This document shows positions 45,442 through 56,645 of a DNA stretch of 64,000 bases, in pieces. Each line of letters begins with the position of its first letter. Position 1 is the stretch's first letter. The notes beneath the pieces are model-generated. The model was not told the origin of the DNA. It ran no database searches and saw nothing but the letters and a program-made list of their open reading frames with translations. Source of the stretch: Emydura subglobosa. Its lineage: Eukaryota; Chordata; Testudines; Chelidae. The DNA lies in the NCBI GenBank assembly GCA_007922225.1, contig ML679959.1, positions 28,252,540-28,316,539 of the forward strand, given 5' to 3'. A program made the position numbers and the translations under genes.

Positions 45442-45830
45442 GGAGTCTGCTGCCCTGGCACTGGCACTGCACTGGAGTCTTCTGTGATGACACTGGCACT
45501 GCACTGCACTGGAGTCTGCTGTGTTTCTACTGCACTGCACTGGAATCTACTGCACTTCACTGGAGTGCACTGGGACTGAGCTGGAGTCTGCTGTGCTGGC
45601 ACTGCACTGGAGTCTGATGCGATGGCACTGGCACTGCACTGCACTGCACTGGAGTCTGCTGTGTTTCCACTGCACTGGAATCTACTGCACTGCACTGGAG
45701 TGCACTGGCACTGCGCTGGAGTCTGCTGTGTTTCCACTGCACTGGAATGCACTTCACTGCACTGGAATCTGCTGTGCTGGCACTGCACTGCACTGGAACT
45801 GCACTGGAGTCTCCTGCACTGACTCATGCA
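45442..45830. repeat. Minisatellite, ~68-bp unit built from CACTGCACTGGA
   Basis: GGAGTCTG recurs at 45442, 45511, 45583, 45651 and 45718, spacing 67-72 bases, and a sixth partial unit follows. Each unit contains sub-repeats of CACTGCACTGGAATCTACTG type. Long frames on both strands (45324-45841 on +, 45426-45827 on -, the latter 133 residues rich in C, Q and S) exist because the array almost lacks stop words. I do not call any of them a gene. Confidence 0.9.
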
Positions 45831-45841
45831 AGCTGCACTAG

Positions 45842-46996
45842 GAGTCTGCGGTTCAAACGGCCTCCAAAATGCCGCCCAAACTGCTGAGATGATTCATTTG
45901 CCCACATGGCAACTGACCCCTGTGTGACTTGCAGTTAGGGAGCAAAGCCCTGAATTGTCACCAGCCGCTTGGGTTCGCTGGCGTGGATTGTGGAGCTGAG
46001 CCCCCTTCTGGTGAACTCCGCAGTGTTTTTCTGCATATATTGGGAGGCTTTGGAGTTGGAGTCTTGTGTCTCTGAAAATGGAGAAACAGATTCTGTTTGC
46101 TGGGGGGCAGATTCCTCTCACTACAGGCCTGTACCACCTGTAAGATAACCCGGGCAGAGGCAAGCTGCAGAGAACCCGTGTGGAGTGGGAGAAAGGTGCG
46201 TTCTGCAACTGCCATGCACTGCAGAGTTGTGGTCTGCCAGGTCCTTTCCATGGCAATGTCCTGAGGTGAGGCTGAGGCAAGAGGATTTGTGACTACATGG
46301 ACTGGCTGGTCAACGCACCCCTGCAGAGAGCAGAGAACAAGGGCTTGTCCTGTGGTCAGCTCTGTGCAGAGAATAAAGAAATCCCAAATGCACAGTGCCT
46401 TTTTTATTTTTTTGGCCGGAGTCTTTAAAGAGCCCTTGGAGATGCAGATCAGGCTCCGAGAAGCAGCTAAAACATGTTGCCAGACTGAATCTGGCAGAGG
46501 CGGCTGCAGAAGATGCACCAGTCTTGGAAACGGGGTGCACGGAAAGACAAGAGAGATTCTGCAACATAGGTAGCTGAAGGAGCTGCATGGGGTAAGTTGG
46601 AAGTGCTATACAAACCAGGATGGAGTGAGTGTGCCTAGTAGAAGGTGAGCTGCCTGCCCTGCCTCCCAAGTGACAGATATTATGCAAATGGATGATGTCC
46701 TGCAATGTTAAGAAGAAGAAGAAATCAATGTAACCAAAGGGAGAGCCAGGAGACAGAACCAAATGGGACATAAATCCTAGGTTTTTTAAATTCAAGACTA
46801 TAAGCAGGACCTGAGATTTTCCTCTTACCAGGATCCGGGCAGAGCCGCAGTTGGGAGAAAGGAATCCACATACACACACTCGATATTTACCAAACTCTAC
46901 GAACATTACTCTTGAAATGTACACAACCTGCTAATAGTAGGTTCTTCAAACTGCATTTGATTGCACAAGGAAACCTGCTTTCTTTAGCCCAAATTA
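45842..46996. other. No gene seen
   Basis: Antisense frames at 45894-46924 (up to 204 residues) have no motif and no splice-bounded core. Short GAA run at 46707-46721. Confidence 0.4.
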
Positions 46997-47320
46997 ACCT
47001 GTGGAACTTACTGCGGCAGGATTTTATTTAGTGCAAGAGCTTAGTAGAATTGAAAACAAATTATTTGTATTGGTATGAATAAGAACAACATCCACAGTAA
47101 AACCTGATGGCATAAGAAAGTTGTATGGGTTACAAATCCTTGTGCTTCAGAACAAAAGGCAATCTCAAATTGTTGGGGGAGGGGTTTGAGAACACACATC
47201 CCTGTTAGGCAGGTTATTCCATATTTATGCATCATTATGGGGTGCCTTGTATCTTCCTCTGAAGCAGCTGTTGCTGGTCATTGTTGGACCCAGATGCACC
47301 ATTAGGAATTGTCACATTGG
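46997..47320 (+). mobile_element. CR1 LINE 3' UTR fragment
   Basis: CCTGTGGAACTTACTGCGGC...GCAGGTTATTCCATATTTATGC...CTTCCTCTGAAGCAGCTGTTGCTGG parallels 39108-39390. Confidence 0.75.
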
Positions 47321-47390
47321 ATTGTACCATCTTGGGACAAGCTTTATGGAGAATAGACACGTGTGCTTTCTTACACCACACATAGCCTCA

Positions 47391-47850
47391 TAGAATCATA
47401 GGACTGGAATGTCCTCATGAGATCATCTAGTCCAGTCCTCTGCACTTATGGCTGTGAACCACTGATAACTGGTTGCAAACCGTTCCCAGAGAATAGTTAT
47501 GCACCCACCTTATAGTAGCTCCGTCTAGGTTGCATTTCCCTAATTTGTTTATAAGGTCATGCGAGAAAGTATCAAAAGCCTTACTGAAGTCAAGATATAT
47601 CACATCTACCACTTCCCCCCATCCACAAGTCTTGTTACCCTGTCACAGAAAGCTATTGGTTTTTTACCAGTCCATGCTGACTCTTACTTATCACCTTATT
47701 ATCTTCTAGGTGTTTGCAAATTGATTGCTTAATTATTTGCTCCATTATCATTACCAGTACTGAAGTTAATCTGACTGGTCTGTAATTTCCTTGCTGTCCT
47801 TATTTCCCATCTGAGTACCTTTCATGTCTGTCAAAGACGTTGGTATCTTT
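47391..47850 (-). pseudogene. CR1 reverse-transcriptase fragment fused to a CR1 tail
   Basis: On the - strand the segment from about 47800 reads NYRPVRLTSV...IICKHLEDNKVI, then MVDVIYLDFSKAFDT (47612-47568), FSHDLINKLGKCNLDG and RWVHN. YLDFSKAFD-VSHDLL and the NYRPxSLTSV block are standard reverse-transcriptase segments of CR1. Right after it (47391-47441) comes the antisense CR1 3' end (CATAGAATCATAGGACTGG...GATCATCTAGTCCAGTCC). The rest of the reverse transcriptase and the 3' UTR between them are missing, so this is an internally deleted copy or two adjacent insertions. The catalytic FADD-type motif is not present. It is dead. Confidence 0.8.
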
Positions 47851-48117
47851 TTGTTTTCCCACTTGAAATCTGACCTCAAGCCATTTTAAATCTTGCACAG
47901 TAAAACTTGGTGAAATAAATAAATCCAACACGGCCACTTTCCACCTCTAACTTCCACGAATCCACCATGGTGCTGGCTATTATCTAACATTTTCTAAGAG
48001 ACCCAAGGAAAGCGGATAGCTTCCAGCCTGGCTGCAGATTCACAAAGGGATGTCTGGCAGTTGTTGGTTTTTTTTAAAAAAATCAAATAGTTTCCCTTGA
48101 ATTAACGTAAGTAAGTC
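47851..48117. other. No gene seen
   Basis: Possible further CR1 sequence at the left; otherwise plain. Confidence 0.4.
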
Positions 48118-48203
48118 AGGGCCTGATTCTGTGGGGCAGTGAGCACTCGGGGTTCCCTCTGCTGTCAGTGGAGGGTGCTTAGTTCTCCACAGGATCAGGC
48201 CCT
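48118..48203. repeat. Palindromic repeat (86 bp)
   Basis: AGGGCCTGATTCTGTGG (48118-48134) and CCACAGGATCAGGCCCT (48187-48203) are inverted, 16 of 17 matching. MITE-like. Confidence 0.75.
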
Positions 48204-48403
48204 TAAGCTCAATGCCCCCTGTCTCCATAATGAGCTCCTATGTTCCTGCTTGTGGGGAGTCCAGGGGTGCAGATTTTGGGCCCAACGAGCTGGGGTGTGA
48301 CTGCCGCACACACACCTGCTGTGTGCCACCCGGACCCAGCTACCGTGCACTGCACCCTCCATAGTGCCCTTTGACCTAGGGCTGTTTCAGACACACGTTG
48401 AGG

Positions 48404-48488
48404 GCTGGATCTTCAGCGGGTGTCAACGGGCGTCCGTTGACGTCAATGAAGCTATGCTGTTTACCTCAGCTGAGGGTCTGCCCCATGC
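48404..48488. repeat. Palindromic repeat (~85 bp)
   Basis: GGGCTGGATCTTCAGCGGGTG and CAGCTGAGGGTCTGCCCC are loosely inverted, around GTTGACGTCAATGAAGC. Same general type as 48118-48203. Confidence 0.5.
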
Positions 48489-49871
48489 TTTGCTGTAGGC
48501 AGCTGTTCTGTCGCGAGGCTAAAACCGGCTCTCGACATGAGACACGGGGGCTGGAACGATGCAAGCTGTCTCTTCCCTTTGTAGCCATGTGAATTTTCTG
48601 CTCTTCGGATAGGCTTTCAAAGCACAGGCTCCAAGGGTCACCAAGGAGAGCTAGGATCCCCCTCCTGCAACGATAGCATTGCAGAAAATTGCCTCCTGAG
48701 CATGGCTCAGACTGCCAGCATTTATACAAGCTGCCCCGCTGCCGTAGGACTTGTGTGCTGTTTACACGCCGATCCCAGCTGGCTGCTACGGTCACATAAG
48801 CAGGGAACGGCCTCCAGCTGAAAAGCATACATCTGCTGTCCTGGGTGAATTGGCACCAGTGTGTTTAGTGGTCCAAGCACATGTGTTTTATTAGCCTTTT
48901 GGACAGGAATTACCTCTACGGTTACCCCTGCAAGGGGGAAAACTTGAAGACTGGCCCAAGCCAATAGCCAAAGTCAAACACCTTTGAACTTTAGGGATAT
49001 TCAGCATCTGTATCCTGAGCTAAATGGTTCCCTTGCCTTGTCCCTGGTGCAGAAAGAGTGGGTCGAAGGCCAGGCGGCTATAACCACAGCCTTTTCCCCC
49101 TGTGCGTATTGTACCTTTGCTCCAAACCCGCCTCCTCTCCAACAGGTTCCCCCTGACCACCACCCATTCTAGTCTCTTCACGGGCCCCGTTCGTGAACTT
49201 CTCTTGGCTAGCTGATTTTGCATATCTTTAAAAACTGCTCAGCTAGACACAAATCCAGGCCATTTCCCAGGCAGGCTGATAGAACCTCCTTTATCATGTT
49301 ATGCACTCAAGGCCACTCTCTTTCTAATACAGCCAATCAGATGAATCGGAGCCTCCGGTTCTAGTGCCTCCTAAATGCTGATGTTATAGTCTAGATGCAA
49401 ATTCTGGGTCTCAAGGATCTTTCTAAAGTTGGGAAATTCATCCAGGATGAAAGACTAGGCATTTGGGAAATGTCTGTCTCTCTTTAATGTGTTAACTGGT
49501 GTAAATTATGGAATGTACCATAGGTGTATTCCTTAATTGCTCAATAAGACTTGGCTTTGACTTCTGCGACGAACCTGCTGCAATCTATACCTGCTCTTTC
49601 ATATGCCACCCAGGAGCCAGCCCAACTTTGTTGTGACACGTACAGTAGCTGAGGTTTAAAATCCAGTGGATCTGAGCCAAACATTTCCAAATGGCCTCCC
49701 ATTTTGTTCCTCTTATTTTTGGGTGCCCAACTTGACATAGCTTGGTCCAGATTTTCAGAGGTGCTGAGCACTTCAGGTGACCTAGGAGAATATGCAGCTT
49801 TCCTACACCATTAATCTGAATGAAACACACTGAACAGCTTAGCACATTAAAGACTAATGGTTACTAAGCAA
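48489..49871. other. No gene seen
   Basis: No exon or assigned repeat. Confidence 0.45.
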
Positions 49872-50170
49872 CAGAGTTGAGAATAAATAAAATAAAGACT
49901 ATTTTGTTGAAATAGGAATTTCTGAGGAAATGTCAGTTTTGGGGAGTTTTGGCGGGGCAATTCAGAAATTTGTGTGGGCTGGGCAAAGGGTTTTTGTGTG
50001 TGGTTTTTTTCAATTTAAAACTTTCTTCTGAATGTCTGTCTGAAATTCAAATATTTCAATGCAACTATGAAAAACGTAGTAGAAAATTTTTGTTGGGATT
50101 TTAAAATATTTTTTATTTTGTCAACTTTTTTTGTGGGGAGGGGGAAAGGAATCTTTGCTGATCAGCTCTA
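49872..50170. mobile_element. AT-rich element with CAGAGYTG-type ends
   Basis: Starts CAGAGTTGAGAATAAA and ends TTGCTGATCAGCTCTA, weakly inverted. The interior is rich in AAATTTC and TTTTGT words, like 53886-54207. Boundaries approximate. Confidence 0.4.
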
Positions 50171-50310
50171 TTAGCCCACTTCGTTGTGTTTTGTAATTTT
50201 AAAATGATAGTTAAGAATAATAAAAAAAAAAAACCTGGGCCTGGTTCTCTTTCATCTTGGTGTAAATCAGGAGTCATTCAATGGAGTTTCATTGAAATAA
50301 GAACCTCACG

Positions 50311-50475
50311 AGAAGCAGTGTAGCCCAGTGGATAGATAACTGGTCTGGGGGACTGGGTTCTCTTCCCAGCTCTGCTACTGGCCTCCTTAGTGACGTTGGG
50401 CAAGTCACATCCCCATCTGTAAAATGGCAGTGACACTGACCTCCTTGGCAATGTGCTTCGAGATTGTCTGCTGAG
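50311..50475 (+). mobile_element. MIR/CORE-like SINE, near full length
   Basis: GCAGTGTAGCCCAGTGGATAG with a box-A/box-B-like head (GGGTTCTCTTCCCAGCTCTG), GGGCAAGTCACATCC, CATCTGTAAAATGGCAGTG and CTTCGAGATTGTC. This is the tRNA-derived head, core and tail in order. Confidence 0.8.
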
Positions 50476-51878
50476 GACTAGATAATTCATGAGCCTGAAT
50501 ATCTGCAGCTCCCTCTGGAGTCCATGAGGATCAGACCGTAAGCAGGAAGAGAATCAGATTCCGGGAATCGCCTGGCTCCCCATCCAGCAATGTTCTAGGA
50601 TTGTCGATGGGCCGGGAGGGAAGGAAGCTCTGGCTGCTGTCGTTTAGATCTTTAGAATTGCCGAGGGCTGAATGGGACTGAGAAGCAGCCAAGGCAGCGA
50701 AGATTGATTGGTCGATTGCCTCGAGGGCTGGCTGGGGTTGTATTTCTTGTTCTTACCCTAACAAACTTCTACAGAATTGTAAATCTTAATATGCTTCCTG
50801 AACAGGAGACTACTTCAAAAATCCACCCCCCACCCCCCTCCCGGCTGCCCCTTGACTCAATGCACCAGAGTTCCCATTGGCTCAGTCACACGCTGACACA
50901 CATGCTGGTGAGCGCAGCCTGGAACAATGGCTGAGTTCAATTTAGCCATAACTCATTTCTGACACCGTGCAACAGACGGACTGTCCCTGCGTCTCTGCCT
51001 ACCCAGCAGGGACACTGGCCATGCCCTGCCAGGGATAAGTCGGTAGGGGTCAGCTCCGATTAACATTGCAGAACTACATGCTGGCCCTGTCGGCAGCAGG
51101 AGATTTTAATCAGAGGCCTGTGAAGGGAAAGGTCAGAGGATTCACCCGGCCAGCCTGTCAGAAGCAAGAATGAATTGGTCTAAGTTTTCCATGTCTTGGG
51201 GCAATTCCACAACACCAGTCCGGCTATTCTGTATGCCCTCTGCTACTTCTGGGAATGGTATGGATTCACCAGCGTGACCTCGCGTGCATGGTACCTATGA
51301 GGTCATGCCGCACGGGGGATGCCATCTTACAGATTGCACTGCTCCGTCCCTGCCGGAGTGACCTCACGTGCACCATGGAACAGCGCCTTGTGTGGTCAGG
51401 AGAACAGCCCTGTCCAGGACCCTAGAGGCTCTCTGAGTGCACGCATTAGCGCGAGCAGAGCTGGCATATGTACATCTAAGCGAGCTGGGAATTGCAGCTC
51501 CCAGCTGCAGCGCAGAGCTGCGCACAGACCCATGACACAGACATGGCCTTAGAACAACATGCTGAAGTGACGGCCTGCATTTAAAGCTACAGCGTTGACA
51601 GGAAGTTAAGGGGGAGGTTTTCAAAGTTAGAAATGGGATCTGAGCACCCAACTCATGGTGATTTACAGTGGCTTTTGGAAATCTCCTCCTAAAGGGATAC
51701 TGTTGAGATGCAAATAATTAAAATCTCGGATTTGTGCCCCGGGCACATGGGTTTCCATAGGAATTTAGTGTGATGTGTGGTGCTATGCAACTGTTGTGAT
51801 TCTGGGTTTTCGGTTGTGTTTTTGTGGGTGTGTGTGTGTTTGTTTGTTTTGCGCTGTGGTGCAGTTAAGAATACAACG
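50476..51878. other. No gene seen
   Basis: A TG-rich tract lies at about 51827-51848. No exon. Confidence 0.45.
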
Positions 51879-52235
51879 AGAGCTGGATAAAAAAATGGGG
51901 GAAAGGTTTTGTGAAAAATTTCAAGTTGTTGCCATGTCCGAGGGTTCAAAATGGACTCAAGCTGTGAATTGTATTGTTGAAATGATTGAAAATTTTACTT
52001 CACCAAAAATCCCCACATTTTCATACTGAAAAGTGAGTTTTTTGGTAAATGACATCCTTGGATAATGATTTCAATAAAAACATCCATTTCAAACATGTCC
52101 TGCACTTTTTTGCAGAAAGCAGAAAATGTTGCTGAGTTTTTGCCAAATATTTCGCTTTTGACAGTTTTGTTTCCTTTCCCCTCCCCACTCCCCCACACAA
52201 AAACCAACCTTTTGTGCAAAGAAATTCAACTTTCT
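51879..52235. repeat. AT-rich element, probable relative of the CAGAGCTGG group
   Basis: GAGAGCTGGATAAAAA start, then GAAAAATTTCAAG and GAAAATTTTACTTCACC. The right end was not found. Confidence 0.35.
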
Positions 52236-52297
52236 TTAAACACAACATACCGCATCTGGCAGAAAGGGCTCAGCCCCTCAGAGAACTGGGCCCTTGC

Positions 52298-52352
52298 ATT
52301 TGAAGGCCAGAAGAGAGGAGGACGATCATCCCATCTGATCTCCTGCACGATG
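52298..52352 (-). mobile_element. CR1 LINE 3'-end scrap, antisense
   Basis: GAAGGCCAGAAGAGAGGAGGACGATCATCCCATCTGATCTCCTGCA follows the antisense 3' end seen at 26014. Confidence 0.65.
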
Positions 52353-52663
52353 GAGAAGAGTGAATTCGATTTTTAAAGTGTTACATTTGAAGGATCTGTT
52401 TGGATGTCATTGGGTGGTGAAATTAGATTGGCCATATTTGCTTCCTTGTTCAGTTTACCAAGGCCAGGTGAAAATCCCCAGAAGAAACCATTTTTCCTTT
52501 TGAAGGTTTTGGTGAAGAAATACATTCCACGACCCCGTCGTCTCGTTTTTTAAAAACAAACCAACATATTTTAGGCCTAGTTCGACTTGGCAGCGCCCTC
52601 TTTTAAACTGAAACCTTCCAGTTTCAGGCAGTTTAACTCACTCAACTGCATCTCTTCTTTCAG

Positions 52664-52786
52664 GAATATTGTAGTAGCTACAGGCAACAGAGAATTGGCC
52701 AAGCAAGTTCTTTTCATCTGTCGTCCTCTTCCTCCTCGACTACCCCTCCGTCCTCGCATGATACCAGAGAGAAAGCTAAACTGTAA
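52664..52786 (+). CDS. Weak candidate terminal exon with serine-rich tail
   Basis: CTGCATCTCTTCTTTCAG (to 52663) is a strong acceptor. The following 41 codons are open to TAA at 52784-52786, reading EYCSSYRQQRIGQASS, a six-serine run, TTPPSSHDTREKAKL. The serine codons keep several CpG (TCG, CCG) that would normally be lost in neutral DNA. Another frame over the same bases (52587-52856) is also open, which weakens the case. I do not recognise the peptide; no AATAAA was noted close by. Confidence 0.25.
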   Translation, partial: EYCSSYRQQRIGQASSFHLSSSSSSTTPPSSHDTREKAKL

Positions 52787-53885
52787 CCTTCAGCTGTGCC
52801 TCACTAATACGTTATGGTTTTCCTCCATCCAGCTGTGGCTTGGACATAGGACATAGAGAGAGGAGAATCGCTTGTCTGGGGATAACTTAGGACTCTCCTG
52901 TGCAAACTTGCTCTCTCTTGAAACACACCGGGCAGACTCGACTAAGATCTATTAAATAATAAGGCACCCGCCCAGCATCTGAGACAGAAATAGATGCTCT
53001 TCTCTGTCCCCCGGTGGCCGCTTCCAGCCCCCATCTCCCCCAAGTCTAGCCCCTTCTCTAATGTCCCTGTTCTACAGTTTGCAAGATGTCACTGCAGAAC
53101 TTCCCAAGAGCTTTTGCCCAGAAGCTGTTCCAGAGCCGTGCCCTGTCCTAAATTGCTGCTTGCCCTCATTCCCCGTTTGCTGCATGCTCCTCTGAGAGGT
53201 GCTGTGCATGCTGCAAAACGGCCGCTCCGCAGACAGTGCCGTTAGGAGTAGCCGGCTGCGTAAGCGAAGGCTGCTCAATGCAGACAGCTCCTCCACTGAG
53301 CAGTGTGGTCAAGGCGGATCCAGGGCGTTATGGACCAATCCTCACCCCCATTGCTGCACTCTGCCTCTTGCCCCTCCCTGAGGTTTCTAGCCCATTGGAG
53401 ACTGGGGTGGGCAGAAGCTGGGGCTGTCTCATGGATGGTTGGCTCCAAACTTAGAAAGGTCTTCAATGCAAATACCTGTGTATACACATCCACACACGTG
53501 CGCGCTTCATGTACCGCCTCAGTTTCCCTTTTACTGCACTTAAAAAAAAAAAATTGCTTCCACTCTGAGAAGTGAAATTGTAGGATCACAGTAGCTAGTA
53601 GACAGAAAATACCGACTCTGTTGACTCAGAGATCCATCCCCCTGCCAGACCACTCTGGTGTCCTGAATAGAGGGTATCAGCTGTTCAACCACGTTTAGTG
53701 GTAGTATTTATTTGTGTTCTAGCAGTGTCTAGAGCACACTTCAGGGCCCTTCTGTGCTGGAAGGTGCAGGTGGTGAAGAGACCGCCCTGGTTTTAAAGAG
53801 TTCTTGATCTAGGCTAACTAGACCCAACCAGTGGATGAAATGGGTGAGGGGGTCTAGATGGTGGAGAAGCAATCTGAGTTCACAG
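52787..53885. other. No gene seen; poly-A at about 53541-53553
   Basis: Frames at 53072-53589 on both strands overlap and lack motifs. Confidence 0.45.
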
Positions 53886-54207
53886 CAGAGATGATAGAAA
53901 CGAGCCAAATATTTTTAGATTTTTTTTTCAAAATTTCTAGCGAAAATTTTTCAGATTTCTTTTTTTTTTTTTTTTTGGACAGAAAAATTGAAACCAAAAA
54001 CTATTTTCAGTCTCTGAAAACGAAGTGAAACTTTTAACCAAAAATGTTGTGGGTTAGGATTTGTTATTTATTTCTTTATTTTAATTTAAAAACCTGGCAA
54101 ATTGTCCCTCTGAAATATTTAACATTTTCCATGGCAGGGGGGGGAACCGGGGCGGTCAAGAAGTCCTTTTTCTTTGTGCTTTGGTGACGAGATTTCAGCC
54201 AGCTCTG
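53886..54207. mobile_element. AT-rich element with inverted ends
   Basis: CAGAGATGATAGAAA (53886-53900) and TTTCAGCCAGCTCTG (54193-54207) are inverted, 11 of 15. Interior carries AAAATTTCTAG/GAAAATTTTTC and a T-run (53960-53978). No clear 8-bp duplication. Confidence 0.5.
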
Positions 54208-54775
54208 GTGCCTGTTAACACAAGCCGGTTTCCATGGAGACCAGCTATGATGTCCTCCTCTCTCTCCACTCCCCTTTCAGCCCCGATGGCTTTATTTTCA
54301 TCTAATGCCAGCTCAGCGTCAGGCCCTTCATCAAGGGGTTGCAGTGGCACTTGCGGAGGCTTCACCACTGCAGAGAGAGAGACAGCCCCTGCTTCCCTTT
54401 TCCTAAAACGCCCACTCCCGTTTGCCGACATTCACATCTGTCAAGGGCACCAACAGGTGATGCCTTCCTGCTCTGCACCATGCCCGGGCTAGAAAAGGCT
54501 GCTGTGAGGGGAACGCTTACAAATAAGGCCAGGTTTTTGTGGCTGGGATCAATGAAGCGTTTTTTTATTTATACCCACACGCACACGCTGATGTGTATGT
54601 TACAATGAATTCAGGGGACCGGCGGGGACTTTCCAGAAAGGATTAGCAGAACGTGTCTCAAACCAGGTGACGCAGGGAGCTTGTTGTGTGCTGCCTTGGC
54701 CTTAATTAGGGCCCTGCATCATATAGAATGCTTTTTAGAAGGGCTTGCGTGGATGAAGAAAAATGTACCGTGTTT
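54208..54775. other. No gene seen
   Basis: A - strand frame (54195-54431) looks exon-like but ends inside the repeat; see rejected items. Confidence 0.4.
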
Positions 54776-54850
54776 GGGCCGGATCCTGCCGTCCAGGCAA
54801 AGATCCCACTGACTTCAATGGGGAACCTAAGCAGGACTGGGTCCAGTCAC
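54776..54850. repeat. Palindromic repeat (~75 bp)
   Basis: GGGCCGGATCCTGCCG and AGCAGGACTGGGTCCAG loosely inverted around CTGACTTCAATGGGG. Relative of 10412-10505. Confidence 0.5.
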
Positions 54851-55789
54851 CTCTGCTGTCAGGGCATTTATTATTAGACATCGTGGCAGTGTCAGGATTG
54901 GGCCAGCATTGCGCTGGACACACGCCGTGAGGCCCTACCCCCAAGACCTTTCAACTCTCAGAGAACAAGTGATGTACACAGGTGATGGTGGGAGGAGAGA
55001 GACATTGAGCTGTACCCAGCTGACAGACACAGCTAGGCAGTAGCCGTCGCCACAAACAAGGGGGGCTGTCAAGGTGCATAGGGATTTCAGGGTCCACCTC
55101 AGCCCCTGCCAGGATAAATCTGCCGGGATCACAGATCTGATCACGTTCTCCCCAGGCCCTCCCTTGTTTTCACAACGGCCACTTCCCTCGGTTCAGATGG
55201 GGCCAGTGAGCACAGGCAGCTGGTATCTGCCTCTACAAAATAATTCAGCAGGATGCTTCCATGCACCTTAACCCGACGGGTGTTTCTGTCCATCCCCCTA
55301 GTCCCTCGCCATCAGTAAATGGTGACGTTGTCTGACAACCACTCACGGATCAGTGGCTGCAGATGCATGCAGGGCGGCCCAGCGCTTCTCAGTGTGTGAA
55401 ACAGAGTGTGTGTGGGGGGGCCGTAGAAGGAAGGAAGGGAATAGCTACTAATGCACTAGTAATCCCGTTTGGGGGGACAGGGGCTGGGACTCTGGGGTAG
55501 CCTTCAGTACTTCAGTGCGCCTGGCTTCTTTTCCTGACTTGACTGTTGGCTCGCTGTGTAACATTGGCCGAGTCACCTTCTTTGCCACTGTTTCTCTGCT
55601 CACCTTTTGTCCAGTCACATTCTTTGGACTGGGAGGTAAAAGTGACTGAGGAGCCTGTTGCATTGACAATCAATGGGATTTAGACTCCTAAGTCACTGAG
55701 GTACTTCTGTCAATTTTACCTAGGACAGCCTTACCATGTGCTCATACAGTGGCTGTCACAAAGGGGCCCTGATCCCACTAGGGTCTTAA
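54851..55789. other. No gene seen
   Basis: No exon or assigned repeat. Confidence 0.45.
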
Positions 55790-55995
55790 TACTACTAGTA
55801 ACTGGGGTTTAAGAGACCCGGGTTCTATTCCCCGCTCTACCACTGGGTTGCTGGATGACCTTGAGCAAGTCATGTCCTGGCTACGTGGCTCAGTTTCCCC
55901 ATCTGTGAAATGAAGAGCATGACACTGGCCTTATTTGTAAAGCACTTGCGATCTCCTGATGAAAAGAACTATACAAGAACTAGATGGTACCATTA
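55790..55995 (+). mobile_element. MIR/CORE-like SINE, near full length
   Basis: GACCCGGGTTCTATTCCCCGCTCTACCACTGGG, GACCTTGAGCAAGTCATG, CAGTTTCCCCATCTGTGAAATG, AAAGCACTTGCGATCTCCTG and ACTATACAAGAACTAG. Best SINE copy in the window, with a clear B-box-like GGTTCTATTCC. Confidence 0.85.
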
Positions 55996-56113
55996 ATCAT
56001 TACTACAGGTTATAATGGTACTGAGTGATGGGCAGACTCAAAAACTCCCGGTTCCATGTGGGTAAGCATCCTCAACTTGGAAAGTGGGGCTGACAGTTCT
56101 CATGAGAGCAGCC

Positions 56114-56116
<3 letters not shown>

Positions 56117-56157
<41 letters not shown>
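56117..56157. repeat. (CT)n microsatellite
   Basis: About 20 uninterrupted CT units. Likely variable in length. Confidence 0.95.
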
Positions 56158-56161
<4 letters not shown>

Positions 56162-56645
56162 TTAGTTAAATGGTGTTACCCCAAAAACCAGAAGCGAGGT
56201 GGGCAGGAAACAGAGCCAGACATTTTAGAAGCTTCAGTTCAAATTTAGTTCTAACATATGGGCAAAGATGGGAAATCTCTTTAAAGTCTATTACAGCTGC
56301 CCTGCAGGGTTATTTCTCATCTGCAGCGTCTCTCTCTCTCTGTTTTCATGGTAAGGATCTGAGTCACATGCCTGTTATGACTGATGCCATCACAACTGGG
56401 CAGTACATAACATGTTATTGGTCAATGATACCTAGCAACATATACAATATTCCGCATTCTGTGAGCTTCTCACATTTACTGCCACTGGCAGTATTTAGCA
56501 AACAGACTGTATTACGCTGTGGTTACCAGCAGACATAACTTAGGACTTCTGTGTGGTTTACCAGCTGCTTAGGATGCACCATGAACTCCTCACTACTATT
56601 GTGCTCCTTGGGAATTCAGGGTTTTCCTAGAATCCACCCAGAATT
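56158..56645. other. No gene seen
   Basis: Frame 56170-56538 (122 residues) has no splice context or motif. Confidence 0.45.

Noticed and set aside
45426..45827. 133-residue C/Q/S-rich antisense frame
   Set aside because: Fully explained by the minisatellite; several other frames are open over the same bases.
46310..46924. 204-residue antisense frame
   Set aside because: No motif, no splice-bounded core, low-complexity start; consistent with chance.
54195..54367. Exon-like - strand frame after a TCTCTCTCTGCAG acceptor, with plausible acidic composition
   Set aside because: Its last codons and stop lie in the terminal sequence of the AT-rich element ending at 54207, so the C-terminus would be repeat-derived; peptide not recognised.
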